Shown piece by piece: positions 44,201 to 52,400 of a stretch of DNA of 64,000 bases. How positions within the stretch are numbered: the first letter of the stretch is position 1; each line of letters opens with the position of its first letter. The notes under the pieces are model-generated. The model searched no databases. It was not told the origin of the DNA and saw nothing but the letters and a program-made list of their open reading frames with translations. The position numbers were made by a program, and so were the translations under genes. Source of the stretch: Xenorhabdus sp014467285 (GTDB taxonomy: Bacteria > Pseudomonadota > Gammaproteobacteria > Enterobacterales > Enterobacteriaceae); assembly GCF_014467285.1 (NCBI RefSeq), contig NZ_NKHR01000014.1, forward strand, positions 56,881 through 120,880, given 5' to 3'.

Positions 44201-46799
44201 TTTCTGCCCCGGTAATCGGGTGACCATTGATGTCTTTCAGGTTCAGCCTGATGACGGTGGTATCCCCCTCATTGGGCAGATCACCTTTTTCCGCTACAAA
44301 TTCGGATTTATCCGGGTCAACCAGCTCCGCTTTTGACGCACCAAAGGTGATTTCCGTCGGCGTTTCCAGTGGCTTGCCCTCTACTTTGGTCGTGATTTTC
44401 CACGGGCCGGTTTTATCGCCGGCTTTGACTTTCACCTTATAAATGCCGCTGCCCGCCGGCTCTTCCCAAACTTTATCAATAGTGGGTTTATTTTTGCCGT
44501 CACCTGTCAGCGTATCGCCGTTGTCTTCAAACGTGATACTGTCTTTAGCATTCGGGATAGGATTGCCGGATTTGTCCTTAAGATGGAGGGTCAGGACGGT
44601 GCTGTCCTCGTTATTGGCCGCCAATACGTTGGTTTCCGGCGTAAACTGTGAACCTTTAGTATCCACAATGTCCGTCAGAGACTGACCAAAGGTGATGGTG
44701 GCGGGTTTCAGCGCCTTGCCATCCACGCTCGGCGTAATTTTCCAGGTGCCTTTTTTCTTGCCGGCAGTCACCTTGGCTTTATAGATACCGCTGCCAGTCG
44801 GATCTTCTCTCACCTCACCCAATGAAGGATAAGGTGGTTCACCGTACAGTTCGCTGTTATCCTTATCCAGTGTGATTTTATCGGCCGCCCCCGTAATGGG
44901 GTTACCGTCCTTGTCTTTCAGGTTCAAGATGATGTCGGTTGTGTCACCTTCCTTGTTCAGGGTGCCCGCTTCCGGCTTAAATTCAGTGCGATCGGCATCT
45001 ATCATGTTTGCCAGTGAATCACCGAAATCAATGACCGTGGGTGTCAGGGCATGGCCGTCAACGTTAGGCGTGATAGTCCATTTACCGTGTTTAGTCCCGG
45101 CGGTGGCGGTCACTTCATAAATCCCGCTGCCTTCCGGCACTTCTTTCACTTCTGTTCCCAGTGCCGGGTCTTTGCCGTCACCGGTCAGTTTGGTCTTATC
45201 ATCAGTCAGTTTGATATTGCCCGCAGCCCCGGTCACCGGCTTGCCGTCTTTGTCGGTCAGTTTCAGGCGGATAACCGTCTGGGTTTTTCCGTCAGCCACC
45301 ATCGATTTATTGGCGGGTTCGAATCCCGAATCGGCCGGATTGACCGCGGAAGAGAGCACCTGTATCTGGGTTTCCATCCGGTCAGAGGCATTACCCTGTG
45401 TATCATAGGCGATACCGGATAAGGTATAAGTATTGTTGCCTTTCTCATGGAACGGTGGCAGGGTCAGCAGGTAATGGGTGCCGCCGCGAACGGGTTCAGC
45501 GGCGAAACTGGCTGATCGCGCCGAAGCATTCGCACTTTCCAGCTTGCCACCGCCTGCCACCAGACCGGCGGTATCCCAGATAATCTCTTTCAGGCCATGT
45601 TTGGCACTGACATTGATATTCAGCGGGATGACCGCACCGCCACGCCCGCTAATCCGGTTTTCCATCATCAGGCGTATCAGGTTTTTCTTGCGGTACTCCA
45701 GTACGATTTGGTTATTACGCTCGACCAAATCATAACGCCCGCCTTGCAGGCTGCGCTTGAAGGCCACGACAGACGGGTCAACCTGTCTTGACCACGGTGT
45801 GCCAATTTCATAATTCAGGCCAAGGTTAAACAGCGTTTCCCCACCGCCAGAGGTGCTTTGTTTGCGGTCAAGCCCCAGTGTCACCAGCGGAATGGGGGTA
45901 TAGTTCATCCCCAGTGTAAAGGCCGCCGGGTTTTTCTGCCGGCGTGTTTCGCTCAGTAACCCGACTTCATCCCCAAAATACTGCTCATAGATTAGCTTTC
46001 CCCCCAGTTGCGGGTAGGCAGGAATATACCCTTCGCCGCGCAGGTCAAACCCGTTGGCGGGGCGCTCATCGTAATCTTTCAGTTTCTTGCCATCTTTCCA
46101 GCCGCTGGCACGGAAATAACCGTTCGCTCCGAATTTCATAAAGTCACGGGCATATTCGGCCCCCACCCCGAAGCGGGTATGGTCACGGGTGATGTCGTGG
46201 TCAAGAAAGGCGTTATAACCAAACATACCGCCATCAAGGAAATGGCGCTGCCCTAGCCCCCAGTTGGCGGTGGTGCGGCTGTCAATATGGCGCAGGCCGA
46301 ACTGGGTAAAAGCCATCCGTTTTTCGGTGTCATACAGCGGCAGCAGCATATCAAACTGGCTGCCATCCAGTCGCCCGCGGTCATCCACATTGGCCTGTAA
46401 TTTAACAGTGCCGTACCGTCGCAGCCAGTTCTGCACCGCCTGATTGGCCTCACTGACCGCCATACCGCGTAACTGGCTCTTGGTGCTGTCCACCAGATTG
46501 CCGCTTTTCAGCATTCCCGCGGCACGGGAGGCGACACCCGCCAGCCAACGCTCGGTATTGTCTCCGGCATCGGCGGGGGGTACGTCATGGCTGGCGGCTT
46601 GTTTCAGGCTGTCCGCCAGTATCCGACGGGATTGGGATGGAGGCACATCAATTTCATCGCCGATTCTGGCGGCTGCCACGGCAGGGGTAAACGCCCCCGC
46701 CACGGGAAATAAAATCTGGGCAACGATATTCACCCATGCCACCTGTTTCAGCCGATGGCGTTGTTTTTTTGTCCACTGCCTGTCGTGTTTCTTTAGCAT
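41226..46799 (-). CDS. Giant inverse autotransporter adhesin (invasin/intimin type)
   Basis: A 1857-residue surface adhesin. The ATG at 46799 has GGAAGG 9 nt upstream. Order of parts: a long basic signal peptide (to about residue 44, ending TPAVAAA); a linker; the inverse-autotransporter beta barrel (about 115-390; GLGQRHFLDGGMFGYNAFLD, FGVGAEYARDFMKFGANGYF); a first Ig-like region; five bacterial Ig-like (Big1) repeats of about 110 residues (about 486-1050); four repeats of a second type of about 135 residues (about 1050-1593); one more Ig-like domain; and a 138-residue tip with two cysteines (NTPCTRKN and FVACRDSN), as in C-type-lectin-like invasin tips. It is far more GC-rich than its neighbours except at the tip end. 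Upstream lies a candidate invertible switch. Host-cell or self adhesion is the likely role; the receptor is unknown. Confidence 0.9.
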   Translation of the reverse strand: MLKKHDRQWTKKQRHRLKQVAWVNIVAQILFPVAGAFTPAVAAARIGDEIDVPPSQSRRILADSLKQAASHDVPPADAGDNTERWLAGVASRAAGMLKSGNLVDSTKSQLRGMAVSEANQAVQNWLRRYGTVKLQANVDDRGRLDGSQFDMLLPLYDTEKRMAFTQFGLRHIDSRTTANWGLGQRHFLDGGMFGYNAFLDHDITRDHTRFGVGAEYARDFMKFGANGYFRASGWKDGKKLKDYDERPANGFDLRGEGYIPAYPQLGGKLIYEQYFGDEVGLLSETRRQKNPAAFTLGMNYTPIPLVTLGLDRKQSTSGGGETLFNLGLNYEIGTPWSRQVDPSVVAFKRSLQGGRYDLVERNNQIVLEYRKKNLIRLMMENRISGRGGAVIPLNINVSAKHGLKEIIWDTAGLVAGGGKLESANASARSASFAAEPVRGGTHYLLTLPPFHEKGNNTYTLSGIAYDTQGNASDRMETQIQVLSSAVNPADSGFEPANKSMVADGKTQTVIRLKLTDKDGKPVTGAAGNIKLTDDKTKLTGDGKDPALGTEVKEVPEGSGIYEVTATAGTKHGKWTITPNVDGHALTPTVIDFGDSLANMIDADRTEFKPEAGTLNKEGDTTDIILNLKDKDGNPITGAADKITLDKDNSELYGEPPYPSLGEVREDPTGSGIYKAKVTAGKKKGTWKITPSVDGKALKPATITFGQSLTDIVDTKGSQFTPETNVLAANNEDSTVLTLHLKDKSGNPIPNAKDSITFEDNGDTLTGDGKNKPTIDKVWEEPAGSGIYKVKVKAGDKTGPWKITTKVEGKPLETPTEITFGASKAELVDPDKSEFVAEKGDLPNEGDTTVIRLNLKDINGHPITGAENSINLIPDNHELYGKGETLPVYGKAREVPPGSGLYEVPVTAGAKKGKWTLTPEVFGKRLKRAATINFGQTLADILDSNSPAVEPTDGSNALAADGVSTKTLRVVLKDKQGKPVTGAKDSISVSASGQLQGEGKDPQISDVKEVSDGIYEVVVTAGRKTGNWTLTTAVDGTDRKQETVIEFDENKAPGISGLQLEGVLHVNGVLHALYQFEAKDGNTTDRSFYVWGEKGTTAKRVMKLADEAGVKEPIELAQKNGEGRVATGAADKDKVKYTIESSDIGKVLEVSILAANEANLRAKAPLTADVNDPKFNQGITGSNGNGGVADPEAKPLVNIVELTGNLTLPTTLTASYQFEPNGGDAKDKSRTAWTVKGETVTDWKDITNTSQGRQNGQAVVTLEKTDATKIAGKVIVISILPVNGAGQDNQEGIATVTTDPKDPLNKTTSGGQDKDGNPTGTIVNPDAKPIIKELILGGYLDIGKELTATYSFDANTGDPKDTSEYTWSRLDSTVDGKPITETPHKITGGTVIGNGKVPPHKVSLEDVGKFIEIKVQARHNGNLLTDQILTVNSSQGEDAGNGNKDMSGAGNGEGRIINPDNGPQISDLKLNLSGDGTVLTATYKFDPNNGNTEDRSHYQWGTFLLGEENQTDIEIANAQHVEKNQDPHQQPHRVPDFPLKPEYAGKLIGLSIQGRNGYSEINPNDDKGIGNTVSTDTAKFSDLSGVNSDGTMKGIADDFSVDADKTTAKAKIDLVDNIAEPIELTIKTQKDKKPIGGVPVTINLSAVSRYQKAKETPTAELEVQKGVLSKGQGNTYSGHTDEHGELVIKMTDSNGKGVKTTLKVTAQGVTSEKSQDVTFTVITSPDVSVANYWGHMAEYIELNGIKFYRTPLHKEYPGSKDEDGTLDNEDWAYFKASIANTPCTRKNKILPSQKLLVDLYNNHPNDEIYKRYGWPTDWQYYSSTIGSDGNRTLVSLWDGSVINGNDASNRFVACRDSN
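42020..43660 (-). repeat. Four tandem repeats of a second stalk type
   Basis: Four units of about 400-430 nt marked by YQFEAKDGNTTDRSFYVW, YQFEPNGGDAKDKSRTAW, YSFDANTGDPKDTSEYTW and YKFDPNNGNTEDRSHYQW, each followed by a region ending in VISILPVN-like or VQARHNG-like strands. They differ in pattern from the Big1 units. I do not assign a named family. Confidence 0.7.
43665..45340 (-). repeat. Five tandem Big1-type repeats of the adhesin stalk
   Basis: Five units of about 330 nt. Each begins near a version of FG-SLA-I-D---F-PE, then carries LKDKDGNPITGA, SGIYKVKVTAG and GTWKITP. The five junctions read ADGKTQTVIRLKL, SLANMIDADRTEF, SLTDIVDTKGSQF, SKAELVDPDKSEF and TLADILDSNSPAV. The repeats diverge at DNA level, so they are not freshly copied. 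Confidence 0.8.
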
Positions 46800-46901
46800 A
46801 TTTATCAACCTTCCGAATCAACATTATTCCCACCAGACACCATTAAGCGTCGGTGCTATTGACTCATCCCGGAGCGGTGTGACTATCCCCTCGGCGAATT
46901 G

Positions 46902-46920
46902 ACAATTAGTACCAAACTGT
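46902..46920 (+). repeat. Left 19-bp inverted repeat of the switch
   Basis: ACAATTAGTACCAAACTGT, flanked by TTG on the left and TAA on the right. With its flanks the site has inverted arms (TTGACA ... TGTTAA), as tyrosine recombinase sites do. Confidence 0.85.
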
Positions 46921-47101
46921 TAACTAAGGACTTTTCATCCGAAAAATAAAAAAAATCGGCCGAATAAACCAACTTAAACAGACAATTAAGCAAATGAGTC
47001 TTTCGAATTTGAGTGACGCACAAGATTGGGAAATTGTATAGAAAAAGAGGAAAAAAAATTTCAGGCTATAGAAATGGGATTAATCAAAAATCAATAACTT
47101 A

Positions 47102-47821
47102 TTAATATTTTAATATCAATACGTTATTTGGAGTTTTGCAGATAATAAGAAAATGAACTACGTTTAAAAATAGCTGTTTTAGGTGACTTGACAGTTTGGT
47201 ACTAATTGTTAACTTTTTTCGTTTTCCTTTAGCATCCCATATTGTCTCAAATCTTCCCGCATTACTCGCGGTGTAGCGGACTGTATGGCGAATATTCCGG
47301 TGGCCTAAATAGTCTTGAATCAAGCGTGTATCTACCCCATTGTCTGCCAACGCATAACCACAAGCATGCCTCAACATGTGCGGATTCGCGCAAATCGACA
47401 ATTTTGCCTTTTGGCTGGTTTGCCGAAGAATTTTATAAACCTGCTGGCGTGACATACGTTGACCACTACGAGATAAAAATAACCAATCGGGTTCTTTACT
47501 ATCAATTACCTGACCATCTAATAATGCGGATTTCTTCGGCAAATATTTCGGACGCTCAGCTAACCAGCGACGTATCAATTGAACTTCACGGGATACCATT
47601 GGGTGAATAGTAGAAAAACCATTTTTTAATCGTTGTACTCGTAAACTTTTTCCTTCCAAATCAACATCAGAAATTCGCAAATTCAATAATTCAGATACCC
47701 GGAAGCCATGAATAAACCCCATAAATATCATGCAAATATTACGTGCTGCGTGAGGATATTTATCCAACGCAGTGAGCAATACATCAATTTCAGACTGGGT
47801 CAGATATTTGCGCTTTAGCAT
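47102..47821 (-). CDS. FimB/FimE-like tyrosine site-specific recombinase
   Basis: Small tyrosine recombinase that inverts DNA. The 239 residues align along most of their length with E. coli FimB: YPHAARNICMIFMGFIHGFR, RLKNGFSTIHPM, ANPHMLRHACGYALADNGVD, TRLIQDYLGHRNIRHTVRYT and SNAGRFETIWD. The catalytic set is visible: Arg in HGFRVSEL, His-x-x-Arg in HMLRH, His in LGHRNIRHT, and the tyrosine in VRYTAS. GGAGAT precedes the ATG. FimB ends a few residues after the WD motif, but this frame runs on about 40 residues through the right inverted repeat and ends inside the putative invertible segment with a hydrophobic tail (LFLNVVHFLIIC). It most likely controls the neighbouring adhesin. Confidence 0.9.
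   Translation of the reverse strand: MLKRKYLTQSEIDVLLTALDKYPHAARNICMIFMGFIHGFRVSELLNLRISDVDLEGKSLRVQRLKNGFSTIHPMVSREVQLIRRWLAERPKYLPKKSALLDGQVIDSKEPDWLFLSRSGQRMSRQQVYKILRQTSQKAKLSICANPHMLRHACGYALADNGVDTRLIQDYLGHRNIRHTVRYTASNAGRFETIWDAKGKRKKLTISTKLSSHLKQLFLNVVHFLIICKTPNNVLILKY
47191..47209 (-). repeat. Right 19-bp inverted repeat, inside the recombinase gene
   Basis: Exact reverse complement of the left repeat. Its arms read TTAACA ... TGTCAA on the minus strand. In the recombinase frame it encodes TISTKL. Confidence 0.85.
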
Positions 47822-48156
47822 ATTTTTTATCTCCAGATAATTAATTGAAAAAAAGCCATAAGGAATACCTTAATTATTCTTGCTCATTATTTTCAGACTG
47901 CAATGTCAACCACAGAATAATCTGATGATTTTTCTGTAAATAAGGTTTGTGTGGGTGAAAAATAATTGTCATTTAACCCAATAAGTTCTGTGGCTGTATC
48001 GTGTCAGTTATCAAGAGAAAAAATAAATATTTTTATAGGCTGGATAATGCCGTTCCTTTTTACTAAGGAAAAACATTATAAGGATGAATATCATGCGGAT
48101 TAAAAGTTGACAGAAATATGTTTATATTGGCAGTGATATATTTCTGTCATAAAAAA
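47822..48156. other. Spacer between recombinase and lipoprotein genes
   Basis: About 335 bases holding the recombinase promoter. A 12-bp hairpin (TGACAGAAATAT at 48108-48119, ATATTTCTGTCA at 48138-48149) just past the lipoprotein stop may be its terminator. No gene is seen. Confidence 0.5.
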
Positions 48157-48447
48157 TTAAATTGACGCACATCCGCCATCCAGCAAAGCCTGCTCATTAC
48201 AGCGACGGCCATTAGCCAGTTGGCAAACAGGTACTTTCTGACCATTCAATTGATTAGTCAGTGTCTGAATCCCTCCTGCGTCATTGCAGGTTTCACTTGC
48301 ATCTTTACTCAAGTGAATCCCCAGATCAGAGTAGTGATAATGTTTGTATCGATTTAATGAAGCACTTGTTTGATGCCCACTGCAACCAGCCAATATGCCG
48401 CCAATCAACAACAAATTACACAAAATAATTCTCCGCCTTAAAAGCAT
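48157..48447 (-). CDS. Small DUF333-type lipoprotein
   Basis: A 96-residue probable outer-membrane lipoprotein. The signal peptide ends in a lipobox (ILAGC, Cys22). The mature part has the DUF333 pattern of spaced cysteines and glycines: ETCNDAGGIQTL, NGQKVPVCQLANGRRCNEQA, LLDGGCASI. GGGAG lies 7 nt before the ATG. It resembles E. coli YoaF-type proteins of unknown function. It is on the same strand as the recombinase but separated by 335 nt, so there is no evidence that it belongs to the switch. Confidence 0.8.
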   Translation of the reverse strand: MLLRRRIILCNLLLIGGILAGCSGHQTSASLNRYKHYHYSDLGIHLSKDASETCNDAGGIQTLTNQLNGQKVPVCQLANGRRCNEQALLDGGCASI

Positions 48448-49433
48448 ATTTTCTCCCGTGAATCATCGAGTTAATCTATAGATCAATATAAATCAGTGTA
48501 CTACACTTTTAGAAAACAAATTAATAACTAAAAATAAGCTAGACCACATTCCCAAAAAGCGGGTTAATCTACCACAATTCGGCATGTAACGCTTTAACGA
48601 AAAACAACATTTTATCCGTCATTATTGGTGTAAAATCATGCAGTTATCCGGCCGGGTTTCATGAATTTATTTTATTAAGTTATCCACATGTATCAACTTC
48701 ACCTCCCTTATCACAAATAATACCACCTTCACAACAAGTTTAATCAAAATACTTCCCATGATTGATAAAAAATATATTTAAAAGGAATTAATAATCCAAT
48801 GGTAAAATTACTTATGCTAGTCATTCATTCCAATATAAAAAAGAATGGGAGGCCATTTACTTTAATAAAAACAAAATGATGCAAACTCAAATGTAAATCC
48901 GAAACCATAAACAATATAAATTATATCGCCTTGCGATTTACAAGCCATTAAAAAAAATTAACCATATTAAATAAAAAATAATATAGACTTCAATCCAAAT
49001 GACAATCACTATTACAGCACAAAGAATTATTACCACGCAATAATGATGAGTGAAAAACAATGATTGTCATTGAAAATGAAAATAATTTTGGCAGAACAGG
49101 ATGGGTGACAAGGATGTATACTTAAAAGAATCAGAAATAAAACCTTAACTATTAGCTAACTATTGACTGAAAATAAATATCAACTATTTTGCATAAGGAA
49201 GAATGCTGAAAGATTGCGAGATTGGCTGTAATGATACCATGGTGAATAATGCTAACACTTATTGAATGAAAATAACAAATTAATATTTAAACCATCAGGA
49301 ACAAAATATAGTTTGCTAAATTATGTTAATGCTAAAACATAAATAAATTAAGGTTATGCAATCGCTGAAATTTACCCATTTGTATCATAGGTTACAAATA
49401 ACTTGCAAGCGGAATGCGTTCGTATAATTTATT
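48448..49433. promoter_or_regulatory. Long AT-rich region upstream of the NRPS gene
   Basis: About 985 bases, very AT-rich, with no gene. An 11-bp inverted repeat, AATGACAATCA at 48998-49008 and TGATTGTCATT at 49061-49071, resembles halves of Fur-type operators but matches the consensus only partly. TATAAT at 49423-49428 is the best -10 box and lies only 5 nt before the NRPS ATG. H-NS silencing of such a region would be expected. Confidence 0.45.
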
Positions 49434-52400
49434 ATGAAAACAACTGAAGGTTCGCTAAATTCGAACTTATATAACCTTCATCCTGCTCAAGAAGATGTGT
49501 TTTACGAGCAAACCCTTCATGAAAATACTCCATTACACAATATAGGCTGGTATACCTTGATGGAAGGTGAGATTGATATCATCATCTTGCAACAAGCCTG
49601 GCAATTACTGCACCAACATATTGATACCCTAAGATTACGTTTCTCGATTAATTCGGATAATGAAGCAATGCAATATCTTGAAAATCAGAGTAATCCAGAG
49701 TCAATCTTATTCCATGATTTTTCAACGCAGCCTGATCCTGAAGAAAAAGCCCGGCATTGGATGCAACAACAGGTAGGCCAGTTCATAAACTTCCCAAATG
49801 AGATCTTGTATCAGATTTCATTAATTCGCATTGCTAGTGAAAAGTATTATTTTTTCAATAAATTCCACCACATTATAATTGATGGAGCCAGTTTATTGCG
49901 GCTTCATGAATATGTTTTTAAGTTGTATTCATGTCTGAAAAATGGAACATCAACAGCTTGGTTATCAGAAATTCCACAATATTTAGATGTAATAGAGAAA
50001 GCGAAAGAATACCTGAATTCTTCCCGTTACGAAGAAGATAAAAGCTACTGGTATGATTTTTTGGCAAAAAATGACATCCATCAATTAACACCTTATTATC
50101 AAAATAAGGGTTCTGGTAGCGATGAGTTAGTATTGCCACTGTCAACTAAAGCAGATTTGCGCGCTTTTTGTGAAGAAAATAAAACGAATCTTCTCGCCGT
50201 CTTCTCTAGTCTGGTCATTATTATGATGTCAGAACTAACAGGACAACAAGAGCTAACATTTAACACCATCACTCATGGAAGAAAGACAAAATCAGAGAAA
50301 AATATCGTGGGAATGCTGACAAATATATATCCCGTACATTGCCATGTTTCTGACGAAGTCAGTGTGATTGAGCAGATTAAACTAACAGAATCAGCGCTAA
50401 AAGAGAGTTATCACCATTGTCAATTTCCTCGTTCTCATTTGGTCAGAATGGCTAATCATCATGGAATTGCTTTACCCAATATATTTATATTCTATGAAAA
50501 GCTTGCAGGGTCAACACCTGAAACCAGACAGGCACAACATCATGTTATCGACGGATTCTCTAATATTGATCCTATCGCTTTTCGATTAAAAGAATTTGGA
50601 CATAATCAGGAAATAACAATAACGATAGATTACTTGCAGGAATATTTTAGTGCTCAAGATATAAAAAAAATATTTGAACGATTACAAAACTTATTGACTG
50701 CTCTGCTTAACTCTTCTTCTTTATTAGTCAGTGAATTACCTGTTTTATTAGAACAAGAGCGCCATACCCTATTGCACTGCTGGAACCAGACCAACGTCCC
50801 CTACCCGCAAGAGATGATTCTGCAACAACAGTTTGAGGTTCAGGCAGCAGCAACACCCGATAATGTGGCGTTGATATTCGAAGAGGAAACTCTGACCTAC
50901 CGTCAGCTCAACGAACAGGCAAATCAACTCGCTGTTGTGATACGCGAATGTTACCAACAGCAACATAATGCACCAATGCAGGCAGATACACCAATAGCCC
51001 TCTACCTCGATCGCAGTCTGGAGATGGTGATCAGTATTCTGGCGGTGCTGAAAGCCGGCGGTGCCTATGTGCCGATTTCTCCCGAATATCCACCGGAGCG
51101 AGTCCAGTTTATTCTGGAAGATACCGGAAGCCCGTGTGTGATAACCCAACAACAATACCTGACGACACTGGAAAAATGTGCACATGCCTTATCCATTCAA
51201 CCCGCACTGATAGCCGCAGATGACAGTACAATCACCAAAGACCAACCAGCGGAAAACTTAGTGCCGGTAAACAAAAGTACGGATCTGGCATACATTATCT
51301 ACACCTCCGGGACGACCGGGCAGCCGAAAGGTGTTGAGCTGACTCACCAGAATGTCATCAATCACCTGTGTTGGATGCAGGCTCAATATCCCTTAAGTGC
51401 ATCGGATAAAGTCCTGCAACAAATCCCTTATACCTTTGATGCCTCAGTCTGGGAGCTGATTGCAGCTAACTGGTTTGGTGCCAGTATTGTGATGCCCTCA
51501 CCGGATGTTCATAAACAGCCCGAAGTCCTGCATCAACTGATACAGAAAACCGGCGTAACGGTTGTGCAGTTTGTCCCATCCATGTTAGGTGCTTTCTGCC
51601 AGACAATACGGGATTTAGGCCAGCAATTGCCTGACACTATCCGTTATGTGCTATGTGGCGGAGAGGCGTTGACGATGTCCCATGTCAGCGCATTCAGAGC
51701 CATAAATAGGGGTTCAAGTACCTTAATCAACCTCTATGGCCCGACTGAAACGACAAATGATATCACTCACTTTGATGTCACTGATGAATTTAGTGGTCAT
51801 GTCCCCATTGGCAAGGCACACCATAACACCCATCTGTATGTCCTTAATCGTAATGGCAAACTGTCTCCTATTGGTGCACCCGGAGAGTTGTATATCGGCG
51901 GTGCCGGACTGGCACGGGGATATCGGAACCGCCCGGAACTGACTGCCGAGCGTTTTGTCGAAAACCCGTTTGCCAGTGCAGAAGATAAGGCTAACGGTTA
52001 TACCCGTCTGTACAAAACCGGCGATTTGGTGCGCTGGCTGCCGGATGGCAACCTCGAATATCTGGGGCGTAATGATTTTCAGGTCAAAATCCGCGGTTAC
52101 CGCATTGAACTGGGTGAAATTGAAACGGCTTTATCTTCCCACCCACAGGTGAAACAGGCCGTGGTGATTGATCAGGAGCATGCGGGCCATAAAGCACTGG
52201 CCGCTTATCTGGTGACAGACGAAACGCTGACCAATGACACTTTGCTGGAGTATCTTTCAGCCCTTCTGCCGGAATATATGATACCCGCCAGCTTTACCCG
52301 CATTGACGCCATCCCTCTGACCACCAATGGCAAACTCGACCGTCATTCTTTGCCAGCGCCGGTATGGGAAAACCGGGATCGTTATATAGCACCGCGTACA

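Larger units (their letters stand above)
46902..47209. other. Candidate invertible promoter element (fimS-like)
   Basis: A 308-bp segment bounded by a perfect 19-bp inverted repeat, ACAATTAGTACCAAACTGT. It lies between the adhesin start (about 100 bp away) and a FimB-like recombinase whose 3' end it includes. The inside is AT-rich, as promoter DNA is, and its size is close to the 314-bp fimS switch of E. coli. In the orientation given, a minus-strand sigma70-like pair (TTGATT at 47094-47089, 18-nt spacer, TATAGC at 47070-47065) points toward the adhesin. Inversion itself is inferred; no alternative orientation is present in the data. Confidence 0.75.

Noticed and set aside
43995..46902. Plus-strand open frames opposite the adhesin gene
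   Set aside because: Shadow frames of a long GC-rich gene; no ribosome binding sites and no family features.
46899..46927. TTGACA within the left inverted repeat as the -35 box of a rightward promoter
   Set aside because: At 17 nt the only -10 candidate is AACTAA, a poor match, and the direction is away from the adhesin.
47102..47821. Prophage or genomic-island integrase
   Set aside because: The protein is short and FimB-like along its length, with inverted rather than direct repeats beside it and no tRNA or phage genes nearby.
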